64,000 bases of DNA, from contig CM068372.1 of the NCBI GenBank assembly GCA_034769895.1, positions 380,007,910 to 380,071,909 of the forward strand. Direction: 5' to 3'. The translations under genes were made by a program, and so were the position numbers. Source of the DNA: Magicicada septendecula. Its lineage: Eukaryota; Arthropoda; Insecta; Hemiptera; Cicadidae. A model generated the notes under the pieces. That model did not search any database. It was not told the origin of the DNA and was given only the letters and a program-made list of their open reading frames with translations. Shown here piece by piece: positions 35,640 through 46,381 of this stretch (the stretch's first letter is position 1; each line of letters opens with the position of its first letter).

Positions 35640-36120
35640 GTTCATTTTATTCATAACACATTAGCAACCCTAAAGCACACAGAAGTATTCTACGCTCTGA
35701 AGATTTGCGGCTGTAGCTCCGACACAGCCCCCGCCGACTTTTTCTACTTCCTGGTGGGGTCCATCCCATAACTCTCCTTGGTAATCTTTCCTGTGCCATT
35801 CTTTTCGTGTGTCCATACCATTGTATTTTTTGTTTTTGGATAAAATAAACAACTGAATTTTTCACATTCATTCTGTCGTTCATAACTTCACTTCTAATTT
35901 TCTCACGTCTGGATACTCTCGCCGAACGTCTCCAAAAGTCCACCTCTGCTGTCATTAATTTTGTTTTATTAGTAGTCCAAACTTCTGAGCCGTAAGTCAT
36001 GATACTTCTATCAATGGTTTTAAATATTTTGGTTTTAGTTCCTGCTGTAATTTGCTTATCCCACAGGATTCCATTGGGAATGGTTGTAGATACAACCATC
36101 TTTCACAAATTAATTCTGGA
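35640..36120 (-). pseudogene. LINE reverse transcriptase C-terminus (minus strand)
   Basis: The minus-strand frame 36099-35647 (150 codons): 'TKTKIFKTIDRSIMTYGSEV', 'LMTAEVDFWRRSARVSRREK', 'IQWYGHTKRM', 'LPRRVMGWTPPG'. A clean LINE C-terminus with an open frame, so relatively young. The RT palm is missing. Confidence 0.65.
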
Positions 36121-39100
36121 TTGTCTTTCTTTTTCTTGCTTTCCACTGGCCGTAATTGTCACACATAAATAGGTATTTGTAGTTCTGTGTATCTGAAATT
36201 TGGGAATGCTTATCAGATATGGTGGGTACCAGGGAAATAAAATACTCGGGGCGGAACAAAACTAGCAGCTGCTGCCTTGTTGTTGAATATTGGTTTATCA
36301 AAGGCTAAAGGAAGTATACCTTGATTAAAAATTGCCTGATTCTCCAGGTTGGGGGTTAATGCAATGGGCCAACTAACTATTCATTGGAAAAAAGGAAATG
36401 TTAAAAAAACGAAAAGGAAATTATAAGATATAAAATTATAAATATCATAAGTGGAATTAAAAGTCAGGCTATTTTTTTCTGGATCTTCTTAAACTACGAC
36501 TGCAATGCATAGCATGAAGTTATGCGGCCTATGGTATTGAGTTCTTATCAATGCAAACATTATGTCCCCCCCACCTATTCTTATATTCATCAACATTTCA
36601 AACAATGGGGACACCCTAATACTACCATAAGTTGTATTTACACCCCTTGTAGACTAATTTCTAATTAAAACACACGGCCTAATGTAGGATGATCCCTGAG
36701 CACCAACTTGTAGTAATTTAGACGGCACGAATTGTAATGCTCAAGGGCACTCTTATACCCCACAAAGGTTAGCACAGTAATGTCCGTCTATTAAATTACA
36801 AATGGTGTCAGAGAAAGAGAGAGTTACATAAACATACGTTTAGGCAGAGGACAGAGAGTATTTTACTTTCTGTTACTAAGAGTTAAATTAATATTTTAAT
36901 TACTGCACTGGGAGAAATGAATACGTTGACTTTACATTTACAAGAGCATTTGGTACGTGGATTGTGTAAATAATGATGTTACAATAGTTGAAAAATTATT
37001 GAACGCCAGAGAATATAATTCACACATATATTTTGCTTACACTTCTATGAAACGGGATTACCATAGACTGCCTCGTAACACTTTTGTTACGAATGTTGTT
37101 TAGATTATGATGTTAAAACAGTCCAATAATTGGAAAACTGCCTTATCTGAAGAATTTACTAATTATTTTGGACGAAACATTGTTAGATAAATTTCAGTAT
37201 TATATAATTTTACCAATATCAGAAAACTTATGAAAACATTTGTTATTATAATTTTTTGTGGTAACCCCATAATGGTTTTTCTTACTAATAATTAATTGTA
37301 AAGCAGAAATCATACAATAAATACTAGTAATTTGGATTTACTGACTTTAATTTTTTTTTTTTTTTATTTAAATTTGTAACGTAAACTAAAAACGACTTCA
37401 AACAAGACAAAAAGACAAACAAAAAGACTTCAAAAACATACTGTCTGAAAAGTGTTTATTATGTAATTCGCCAGGAGTTTCAAAACCGATTTTAAATACA
37501 GTAACAGAGCGATTGTAATAAAATGAAATAATTTTGCCCTGTAACGATTGAAAAATTTTGTTCACAGTTCTCACAGTCGGTACAGATACAACATTACGAC
37601 GTTAATGTGCAGTAAACAGAGAGACGCTCGCAAATTGCGAACTTCAATTACATACCGAACAGGATTCTGTGACGTCACTGCAGTAGCAAAACAACCGTTA
37701 TGTAAAATGTGTCGTCGCCATTACATCTCGGCGGAAAATGGACAAAGATAAAAATAAATAGATGGCTGCATTGTACTCGCGTCCGTGACTGACATTCTAT
37801 GAAGTATCAGATTGCAATAGCTGATATTTGCAACTTTTGTAATGTTTAATGTCTTGCACAATGCAGGTGGACACTTCCAGCGACATCTGTGTGAGTTGAA
37901 TGACACTGGTTTCCCTTCAGTCTCTGACGGTAACTGCAAATTTTAATCTCACAACCAATGTCACAAACCGACTCACATTACATTATCAAAACTTACTCAA
38001 CGCTCACTTTCCTCTCATTGAGCATTAAGCCAAAAAAACTGTGAAGCTGTGTTGTACAAGAATCGATTTTTATACAAATCTTGAACAATATTTCTTACTA
38101 CACACTTATGGAAATCATCAAGAAAAAGTTTCTTTTCTCATAATGTTTTACGTTTTTTCCCCGGTGTTGAGAGTTTTCCATCCAGGCTGCATTTTCTTTC
38201 TTTCTCAAGTATTTAACGAAACCTTCCGATTTATTACAGTAATACGCAAATTGTGTTGTTGCTTGATTCAGTGGGTGTGTAGGTGAGTTTGATTGTTTTT
38301 TTCATCACATTTTGCAATTATATTGCTAATTATTTCGCGACCTTCACTGTGAACAACGCAAAGACATTGTGAATAGACACCTACGGATACACAAATAACA
38401 GGATAATTCACTCACTAACTGAATGAAACTAAAAGTACACTAATCCTAAACTGTAATTCACAAATTCATATTTTAATGTTACTGTAACGCAACTACTTGA
38501 AAAACATTAAGTTCTAAACACAATACCAATAATACGTAGTCTTTGAACTCACTTAATACCGAAACGGTAAAAAGCAGACTGTAATAATATTACAAATACA
38601 GTCTGTCTTTGTGAGGGATGCCAGTTTTCACTGTGTACAGGACCACAAGTTGTGATGAATCATTGGTTTGACAAACAAAGGAGACCAACACACACACACA
38701 TTGACTCATACTTTATGCCCTCCATCAGAGACACGGAGTTCAGTCTCATGCAGTATTATTGACGCCTTTTTCGTCTTGACTGCACTACTTTGTTTTTATT
38801 TTCAATAAACTAAAAGAGTCCCTTTTATTCCTTTTAACCACTTACAAGATTTCTTAACTAACGTCGTTTGCCGCTTTTTCTTTCTCATCTTCTTAGTCAG
38901 AGCGCCACGACTCATCGTTGTTTCTTTAAATCATTTCTCTTTCACCTTCTGTCAGAGTACTGGATTAAGTCACCATTCTTAAGTCACCAGGTCATGCTGT
39001 TAATCTATTTTCTTCCCGTGTCATGGGAGTTTTTCTGGACCCTAGCTTTTAAACATTTGCTTCAAAAACTTGTTTATTCTCTCTGTCTGCCTGCCTATCT

Positions 39101-39189
39101 TCCCTTCTCTTTATCACTTTCTCTCTCTCTCTGACTGAATACACGCAAAACACACCTAATAATCTTCTTTTCCTTATTTTTATTTACAG
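36121..39189. other. Gene-free interval, 3 kb
   Basis: Holds the third copy of the short dispersed repeat (36705-36773), a (T)15-type run near 37355 and a (CA)n near 38690. Bases 37700-37740 ('gtgtcgtcgccattacatc') briefly resemble the repeat at 31750. No coding signal on either strand. Confidence 0.4.
36705..36773 (+). repeat. Short dispersed repeat, copy 3 of 3
   Basis: Diverged copy of 2279-2346: 'cttgta', 'gaattgtaatgctcaaggg', 'tcttata-cccc', 'aaggtta'. Confidence 0.4.
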
Positions 39190-40870
39190 CCTGTTCCGTC
39201 TTCACAGCCACAGTTATCTTGGTCTCTCTCTATCTCCTGCTCCAAGAGGCTTATGCTGGATTATCTTTTTTGTTATTCTCGAGTCAGCCATTCTATTAAT
39301 GTGTTGTAGCCAGTTTTTTATTTTGTTTAATTTTATCGTTTATCGGGTATTTATTCATCTCTTGCCTTCTTATGTATCTCTTAGGGTGCATCCTTTAAGG
39401 CCACTCAAGAGTTTCATTTCAGCAGCTTGAATTCGTTTCCTCTGATTTTGGGTGAGTGTTCACGATTCAGTGCCCTACATCAATACTGGTGCCGCCATTA
39501 CTTAAAAAATTTCAATTCTGTATCCTTTTGTACTTTTTTTCCAGAGTCTTACGAATTGTGTCACACATCCTTTGGTATATGTTTATTTTATTATCGATAT
39601 CGTCTTCATATTCATAGCTTCCGTTCCACCATAGATAGCTATGGTGGGGTATTTGTCCAATAATTTTATTGTCTATTACTATTTTGTAGCGTACTTGAAA
39701 TTTTTTAATTATATTCATGGCAAATTTTATTGAGTTGACACACTCCTTTTTAAATCCATTTTCGTTTTCTTGTAGGGTAACTTGATCGTCAGCAAACAGC
39801 AGAGTGTTATTAAAGAAATTATCGGGAAGTAAGTAGATTCCAGGACTAGTTCGTTGTTTCCATTAGCTTACAACATCATCAATATATATGTTAAATAAAG
39901 TAGGTGATAAACTGTCTAACGCCTCTGTTAAAAGTAATATGTTCTGTTTTCTCATTCCAAGTGTTTGTAAGTAATCTCCGTTCTTACATATAGGCTTTTT
40001 ATTAATTCTATTATAAAAGGATGTGGGTATCCTCTTTACTCTAATTTTTCTACAATACGTCTCTTTTCACCCTATCAAATGCTTTTTCATAGTCTATGAA
40101 GGTAATATGTGTTTCTAGATTGAATTCTCTTCTTTTTTCGATCAATTGGCGTATAATTGTGGCACTGTTCCTACAGGATCTTCCTTTTATAAATCCATTT
40201 TTTTTCTTCAAGACGGAAAGCCTCTGCAATATTATTTAGTCTGTTATTAATTATCCTTGTTTAAATTTGTAGGCCCTATTCAACAGGCTTATGCCTTGAT
40301 AATTTCCACAGTCATTTCTGTCCCCCTTTTTAAACAGCGATGTTACCTCTGCTATTCTAAAGAATCTGGAATTGTTTTTGCTTTCCAGCATGCATTAATC
40401 AAACGCCGAATTTATACATGCCAAGATATAGTTATATCTTGTCCTACTGTACTATTTACCTCCTAATCTGTCTACAGGTCTCTATAGTATCTAATCCAGG
40501 AATTCTTGTCAATTATGTGTAATCGTGCATTATCTTTCTCAGTTCTGTTAAGCTGTTTCAGAAGTTTATATGCTACTTCTTGTCTTCCATGGACGTTTGC
40601 TTCTATGTTAGATATCAATGCGTTCCAGGAGGCTTGGTGTACTTTCCTAATTAAACACTTTGCATAGTTCCTTTCTCCTTATATCTTGCCTTATTTTGCT
40701 ATATATTGTTCTGGAGATATCCTACAAATGCTTTCAGTTTTTCTTTAATTGCACTTTTAATTTCTTCATTCCATATATTGAGAACTTTCCGACTCCTAAC
40801 TTTTTTCTTTGTACCTATTAACGTCTGTAGCTGCACGTTTAATACATTCCTTAATCTTTTCCCGTAATGT
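39190..40870 (-). pseudogene. LINE with reverse transcriptase domain (minus strand), 1.7 kb
   Basis: The longest LINE copy. On the minus strand the catalytic region reads 'LLFADDQVTLQENENGF' at about 39810-39760, preceded upstream by 'NIYIDDV' (39880) and blocks for motif A (39990-40110, 'FDRVKR', 'TFIDYEKA'-like). Then come 'FQVRYKIVIDNKIIGQI', the 'CDTIRKTLEKK' thumb block and a terminal basic region. Stops and frame changes throughout. A shorter repetition of the 40000-40110 block occurs at 40885-41010. Confidence 0.7.
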
Positions 40871-41417
40871 CTGTTCTTTCATATAGGCTTTTTAATACTT
40901 CTGTTACATGATGTGAGTATCCTCTTTGCTCGAATATTTTCCAAAGTATGTCTCTTTTCAACCTATCAAATGTTTTTGCATAGTCTGTGAAGGCAATATG
41001 TGGTTCATATACACGCGAAACACACATAATGATTTTTTCAATTTCTAGTAGGAATTTAATACATTAAATTCTTCAACCCACTCAGCGCGACATATCACGC
41101 GACGCTCACTTGTTCCACCTGCTGCGTGGACTGATCGTAATTAAGCATCCCCCAGTAGGGAACACTGCATGCTACAACCCCCATGAGAATCGACGGAATT
41201 AATAATTTACGAGACAATTTTAGTGTATAATTTACTACTCGTAATGACCAGCAATATATCATTGTTTGCGTTTATTACATTAAATAAATACACTGAATCA
41301 CATGTCAAATATTTTTACAAGAGGGTATTGACATATAGACGTGATAATGCAATGGAAAGCCTAAACGTACTTTTAAAAAAGCACCCATTATTACCAACCT
41401 ATGGAAATATAATATTT
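40871..41417. other. Mostly LINE debris
   Basis: Bases 40885-41010 repeat part of the RT segment at 39990-40110 (shared 'ttcttacatataggctttt...tctgttac', 'gtgggtatcctctttgctcg'). The rest has no signal. Confidence 0.45.
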
Positions 41418-41688
41418 CTAACTGATCGTCGTATGGTACAGTGGAAAACAAAACACCAATGTGGAATTACAAGACACCAATGAAATCACTAATAACCAGC
41501 TTTAATTATCACAATTAATAATCTGTAATTAACAAGATAGTCTCTTACAACAATTGAAGTAAAAATTGTCCACACGCAATAATAATTCCGCACAACAACA
41601 CATCGCTACAAACACTCGATCCGCACTAAAGAAATCGCTCAACACCATTCAACTCATAAGCCGGCTGCTATGGCTTTATATAGGTAGC
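41418..41688 (-). mobile_element. LTR (minus strand), left piece, split by the Polinton-type element
   Basis: Carries 'ctgatcgtcgtatggtacag', 'accagctttaatt', 'cacacgcaata' and the TATA (plus-strand ttatata) of the solo LTR family, then stops at the GGTAGC target site. The remainder is at 54489-54691. Joined, the LTR would be about 474 bp, the normal family size. Confidence 0.75.
41683..41688. repeat. 6-bp target site duplication, left (GGTAGC)
   Basis: Identical to 54483-54488. Six-base duplications are typical of Polinton/Maverick integration. Confidence 0.85.
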
Positions 41689-42741
41689 AGTAGAGGGAAA
41701 ATGACAGTTCTAACTCACAAAGGAATGCCGCCTTTCTTAAAAAACATAAAAAACGATAAAAAACAAGATCAAAGAGATGCCGCCGTTCCCGCGGCCCAAG
41801 ATTTTTTCCCACGCTCTCCCCACCACCCTGGACCCGCAGTATCCGCGAATTTTCGCGAAAATAATTTTTTATATGCAGCCTTTCGCGAGCCTAAATCACT
41901 TTCACTTTCTAATTTCCGCGAATATAATTTTTTATATGCCGCCTTTCGCGAGCCTAGATCACTTTCACTTTCTACTGGACCACAGCATCCGCGACTTTTT
42001 CGCTGATCTGTGTCAAGATCCGCGACTTTTTCGCGTATCTGGACCACAGCATCCGCGAATATAATTTTTTATTTTTTTATATGTCGCCTTTCGCGAGCTT
42101 AGATCACTTTCACTTTCTATCACTTGATGCAATATTAAATATATGATCGGGGAGTACCAACCTTGCATGAGTTCAAATTTGTTATAATGTATATTAAATC
42201 TATATGATCAGGTTTACCAACCTATGGTGGAGGGTTCCGACTTGATGGATTATAATGTATATATTAAATATATGATTAGGGTTACCAACCTTGCATGAGT
42301 TCAAATTTGTTGTGTGTTATAATGTATATTAAATCTATATGATCAGGTTTACCAACCTATGTATGGGTTCAAACTTGATATGTGTGTGTATTATAGTGTA
42401 TATTAAAATATATGATCAGGGTTACCAATCCTGCATTATTGTGTGTGTGTGTGTGTATAGAACAGATCTGCCAACATTTTTCTTCGGTGGGAAATTCAAA
42501 CTATATTATAGTAAATTGTTGACGACGACTTCGATATCAACTCTCTCTCCCCTCCTCTCTCTTTGTCTCTAGACACAGTTGTCATCAGTTTTACATAAGC
42601 GTCGTGCTACTTATGGATTATTGTAATTAGCGATACTAAAATGTAATCACCAGGAAATATATATTTATCACCTATCTCGTGGCGTCCTTTTTTGACACAT
42701 GACAGTCATTGACTACGATTTAGAAATTAATATACTGCCAA

Positions 42742-42815
<74 letters not shown>

Positions 42816-42987
42816 TAAAGTGTTACGCATAAAAAATCTCCTTGAAATAAGGTATTTTCAAAAGTTTTGTGTACACACACACATTGTATAATAATTTTCG
42901 TAATTGTAAGATACAACCTGCAAATTATTAAAATGTCTCTCTCACACATTTCTGATTACTATACAAATAATTGGATGCATATTCGAA
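41689..42987 (+). repeat. Left terminal inverted repeat
   Basis: Mirror image of 53221-54482. Contains three ~65-bp units with 'ttttttatatgc' and 'cctttcgcgagcct' (41860-42120), a set of ~75-bp units with 'gttaccaacct' and 'atgatcagg' (42140-42440), and a (GT)n of about 70 bp (42746-42814). No plausible gene; ORFs inside are mirrored in the right arm. Confidence 0.9.
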
Positions 42988-43526
42988 GATTTCCCTTATA
43001 CAAACGATTTGTATGTGTGTACACGAACTTAAATACAGACGATTGTAATTTTAAAAATTCATTTTTTGCATTAAATATATATCGTAAACAATGAAATAAT
43101 AATATTTCGTCATTGTAAGATTTTAATAAAACAATTATCAGTGTAAATAATAATTTTCATGATTGTAAGATACAACCTACAAATTATTAAAATGTCTCTC
43201 TCACACACATTTCTGATTACTATACAAATAATTGCATGCATATTCGGAGTACGTTGACAGCATTGATCCGATACTGAATTAAATATAGTTATTATTCGCT
43301 AAATTAAACCAGAGGTCATTAACCTTGTGTACGACGTCCTGGATTCTAATTTCACACCTGCTAGTCATTAGCAGTGATTAGGATTATAAAGTATTTACTC
43401 TAAAAACGGACAACTCTACTTTCTAATTTGACACCTGTCAAGCATTAACACCGCTTACAGTAATTACTCTAAAAACGAACACACACACACACACACACAC
43501 ACGTGCTTTCCCCACTACAGTGTACA
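42988..43526. other. Internal repeat debris beside the left TIR
   Basis: Bases 43150-43248 duplicate the inner edge of the TIR (42885-42983) in direct orientation. This joins directly to 'agtacgttgacagcattgatc', a scrap of polymerase coding sequence found at 49264-49284. A (CA)n sits at 43480-43502. Confidence 0.65.
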
Positions 43527-43625
43527 CTATATATACGCTAAGTAAGTTAGCGGCAATTTCTTATTTGTCGACTTGTACATCCTGATACTGCACGTATTAC
43601 GTGTCTTCACATCGTCTTTGGTAAG
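43527..43625 (+). promoter_or_regulatory. Candidate promoter and first exon with splice donor
   Basis: 'ctatatatacgc' at about 43528 is a TATA box. About 90 bp on, 'tcgtctttg|gtaagtg' (43612-43626) is a good splice donor. No coding exon follows nearby, so the gene it served may have been lost in the left-arm rearrangement. Confidence 0.35.
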
Positions 43626-43626
43626 T

Positions 43627-43860
43627 GTATAGATTTTATTTAAACGTAAAAATATCAAGTGCATTATTTATTGAATTTAATACATGTGTGTGTGTGTATG
43701 ATCAAATTATTATGTCTGCTACAATTATCTGAAATATATTCTTAATGTATTTTTATATTAATTTTATTGTATGTACCGATTTTATTTAAACGTAAAAATA
43801 ATTTTATGATCAAATTATTATGTCTGTTACAAATTTTCTGAAAAATTGCTTTAAACAAAC

Positions 43861-43919
<59 letters not shown>

Positions 43920-44024
43920 GTCAAAAGTTATGTTCAAACCGTTTCTCCTCTCCGTGCATGTATATGATTTTAGAAAGTTTATATATATTCGACAAATATT
44001 AACTGTGTACGTACTTACAACGCC

Positions 44025-44058
<34 letters not shown>

Positions 44059-44716
44059 CTCATCGTCAAAACGTTGACTTCATTTTTCATTGTATTAAAT
44101 AATTAACAAATATTAACTATGTGTGCGTGTGTGTTGTCAACTACTTACATGCGCGTTCTCTCTCTCGCTCGCAGACGTTGGAAGCAATTCCTAGTTTATA
44201 ATGTAATTACCTGTGCGTGTATGTCTCTCTTTATTCGACAAGACTTAAACACGACTATGTACTGTGTTGGACAATGGCGTATATTCTACAAGCGAATCAT
44301 GTAGTATCATACAGTAGGCGGTCGTCTGTGTAGGAAAATTCGTTGACGATTCAAATTAATTTCGAGTTTCATTATTTAATTTGCCGTCAGCAGGTAATTT
44401 GTAATATTCTTGAAATATAAGGAGGGCATTGGAAACATCTGAATCATTTACTAATTGCAATGACGTTTTATCTTTCGTATAAAGATATCCATATTCATAT
44501 AAGTAACGTTTAACCTAATCCAATTGAAACTGTGTTGTGTTATCCGTTAAACATTTTGTCCATAATGTTAAAAAAATATTACAGATTTAAGTGGCGTCAT
44601 GGTTTCCGATTGTACTTTACAATGACAAATACCAAACAACGTTGTTAATAATTATAAAAGAATATGTTATTATCCCTTCTCCTCAATATTTATAAAAAAG
44701 ATTTTTAACAAAAATA
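43627..44716. other. Left-arm interval, repeats only
   Basis: Contains duplicated 'ttttatttaaacgtaaaaat' blocks (43636 and 43780), (CT)n tracts (43873-43916, 44030-44055), and the first copy of the 250-bp direct repeat. No coding signal in 44167-44716. Confidence 0.5.
43914..44166 (+). repeat. Direct repeat, copy 1 (about 250 bp)
   Basis: Near-identical to 45795-46047: from 'cgttgtcaaa', through 'atgttcaaaccgtttctcct', 'tattaactgtgtacgtact' and an inner (CT)n, to 'acatgcgcgttctctc'. Both copies begin after a (CT)n microsatellite, so slippage or unequal exchange could have made the duplication. Confidence 0.85.
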
Positions 44717-44807
44717 TGAATTAACAGGAATCGAACCTACATACTTACCTTCTTACCTTCACATTTACCATTACCCGTCTAACCATTTAATCGATTAAGC
44801 TAATTCA
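44717..44807 (-). ncRNA. tRNA-like sequence (Pol III boxes)
   Basis: The minus strand has an A-box match TAGCTTAATCG and a perfect B-box GGTTCGATTCC about 60 nt apart. Ends TGAATTA and TAATTCA can pair over 7 bp, and a T5 terminator follows directly. The D- and anticodon arms do not fold canonically and no anticodon can be assigned, so it is a tRNA pseudogene or a tRNA-derived (SINE head-like) element, not a confirmed tRNA. Confidence 0.35.
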
Positions 44808-44895
44808 TATCTTATTAACGAACGATTACTCACGAAAGGAAAAACAGTTTACATGTCAACGAACTCGGAATGTTTACATTTTAAGTGTGCAATGT

Positions 44896-45285
44896 TTACG
44901 TGTCAACAAACACCGTCTGTTTATGTTTTCGATTTTTCACATTTGAAACACCTATCATAAATTTACCACCTTCGTATCGAACACCATACATACGATCTAT
45001 AATCCGTTTACAGTCAGCTGATTCGCACAAACGCATATATTTGTTTGCTAATGAATCGTCACTGAAATGTAAAGTGTTAGGGTTCCATGTGCTATTGTCA
45101 CTGAAATGAGAAGCGTTATGACTCTGCGTGCCACTTTCGTTTTCAGTTATTACATGTTGTGTAGGCTCTTCTTCTCCTCCTCCCCTCCTCCATTATATCA
45201 CCACTTAACTTTCGTGAAATAGCTTCTAACGGTTCCAGAATCGGTCTGTAATTTTTTCTAAACGCCTCGTCGCTTTCTCTGATAC
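44896..45285 (-). pseudogene. Decayed minus-strand ORF of the element, unknown function
   Basis: Reading leftwards from about 45285, one frame gives 'ESDEAFRKNYRPILEPLEAI' and runs into a GGA/GAA-rich microsatellite near 45175. After a frame change there, a second frame gives 'ESADCKRIIDRMYGVRYEGG', 'KFMIG' and a stop at 44896. The helix followed by a 'YGVR....FMIG' block resembles a family I associate with Polinton-like polymerases in arthropods and cnidarians, but I cannot name it. Broken by the microsatellite shift and seemingly truncated at the C-terminus. Confidence 0.4.
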
Positions 45286-45305
45286 CGTGTTGTAATGCAT
45301 GATAT

Positions 45306-45450
45306 TACAGCATTAAACTTTACAAAAAACGACATTATTAGAAGACACTAGTGAACACGTCTGTATCAAACCAGAGAGAACCAAACAATGATAGAATATT
45401 CATCACAAAAGGACAGTAGAATGTGATAGTGGTGGTGGTGGTGGTAACGT
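45306..45450 (-). repeat. Inverted copy of the OB-fold gene start (51967-52110)
   Basis: Complement of 51967-52110, about 95% identical, including the (CCA/GGT)n, 'ctctctggtttgatacagac' and the first ten codons of the 52080 gene. It joins head-on to the polymerase fragment at 45448. Confidence 0.85.
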
Positions 45451-45677
45451 CGATCATACACACAGACTCTGGAGAGAGGCTAAAGTTTATCGAGATGAAA
45501 ACGTCGTAGACACTTTCTTCTCGTGGTTGATGAAAGACGCCGAGGATATGATGAAGGTATACGACATAACGTACGCATTGCAACATCCAGTGAGCGTTAC
45601 GTGTCGTTCTCTCTGGGTCCCTTGCGTTTCGTAGACTCTTTTCAATTTCTTAATCGCTCTCTGGACACACTCGTTAC
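45448..45677 (+). pseudogene. Duplicated polymerase fragment with internal deletion
   Basis: 45448-45572 matches 48661-48786 and 45575-45677 matches 49050-49152 of the polymerase gene, with about 265 bp missing at the join. Identity is above 95% by eye. The deleted part holds the CxxC/HCH nuclease-like module. The frame is broken at the join and the copy runs into a CTGT/CT microsatellite (45690-45796). Confidence 0.9.
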
Positions 45678-45708
45678 GTCCGTCCATCCATCCGTCCGAC
45701 TGTCTATA

Positions 45709-45794
<86 letters not shown>

Positions 45795-45799
<5 letters not shown>

Positions 45800-46047
45800 G
45801 TCAAACGTTATGTTCAAACCGTTTCTCCTCTCTATGATCATTACCGTGCATGTATATGATTTTAGAAAGTTAATATATATTCGACAAATATTAACTGTGT
45901 ACGTACTTACAACGCCCGCTCTCTCTCTCTCTCTCACTCATCGTCAAAACGTTGACTTAATTTTTCATTGTATTAAATAATTAACAAATATTAACTATGT
46001 GTGCGTGTGTGTGTGTTGTCAACTACTTACATGCGCGTTCTCTCTCT
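45795..46047 (+). repeat. Direct repeat, copy 2 (about 250 bp)
   Basis: Second copy of 43914-44166. Confidence 0.85.
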
Positions 46048-46053
46048 TAACAT

Positions 46054-46073
46054 AACGCTTCGTGTGAAGCGTT
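46054..46073. other. Perfect 8-bp hairpin
   Basis: AACGCTTC-GTGT-GAAGCGTT, followed by TTTG. Could be a transcript 3'-end or protein-binding structure; no further evidence. Confidence 0.4.
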
Positions 46074-46087
46074 TTGTAGAGCAGGTT

Positions 46088-46318
46088 TCAACTGTGGAAG
46101 GTTTCATCGGACAAAAGGCTTGCCGCATGACAACTGGCACCAATCGTACACTCTAGTGTTTTTGGTGGTCCTAAAAAGGACCGAGTTGTGAGAACGACGA
46201 TGTTGGTAGTGCCGCGCTGAGATGTTCGGCGGCTGCGCCTGCTGTTCACGGTGTACTGCAGTCCTCCTCTTCTTCCGACACTGGTTGTAGAGTCAGCTGC
46301 CGACCCAGCGAAATCCAT
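46088..46318 (-). other. Arg-rich minus-strand ORF with histone-like 3' end
   Basis: Open frame of 76 codons from the ATG at 46318, 'MDFAGSAADS...GRRGGLQYTV...RRSRRTS'. It runs through a perfect histone-type stem-loop at 46167-46182 and ends at 46088. The segments 'RGGLQYTV' and 'TTNIVVL' loosely recall the 'AGLQFPV' and 'PNIQAVL' parts of histone H2A, so this may be a deleted H2A-like gene. The similarity is weak and an unrelated basic protein is possible. It faces away from the polymerase first exon across a shared promoter region. Confidence 0.3.
46167..46182 (-). terminator. Histone mRNA-type 3' stem-loop
   Basis: Minus strand GGTCCTTTTTAGGACC followed by ACCA. It fits every position of the replication-dependent histone stem-loop consensus GGYYYUHHUHARRRCC and the ACC(C)A flank: 6-bp stem, 4-nt loop. 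Such elements are bound by SLBP and give non-polyadenylated mRNA ends. A clear U7-binding purine element downstream was not seen. Confidence 0.55.
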
Positions 46319-46381
46319 CGCTGACGCGGAACTTTCAAAATTTTCTGTCGGCTCAGGTTTTATTAACTAACTGGCATCGCT

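Noticed and set aside
41566..42064. Open frames of 92-146 codons in the left TIR (and mirror frames at 54107-54470)
   Set aside because: They lie in inverted-repeat DNA, appear in both arms by symmetry, follow repeat units, and the longest one begins inside the host LTR. No family resemblance.
44717..44807. Functional tRNA gene
   Set aside because: A and B boxes fit, but D-arm and anticodon arm do not fold and no anticodon can be assigned.
43742..46050. Arg-Glu and Ser-Leu rich frames around (CT)n tracts
   Set aside because: Microsatellite translations.
46088..46318. Confident call of a histone H2A gene
   Set aside because: Only the 3' stem-loop is convincing; coding similarity is limited to two short words, so kept as a low-confidence feature and a finding.
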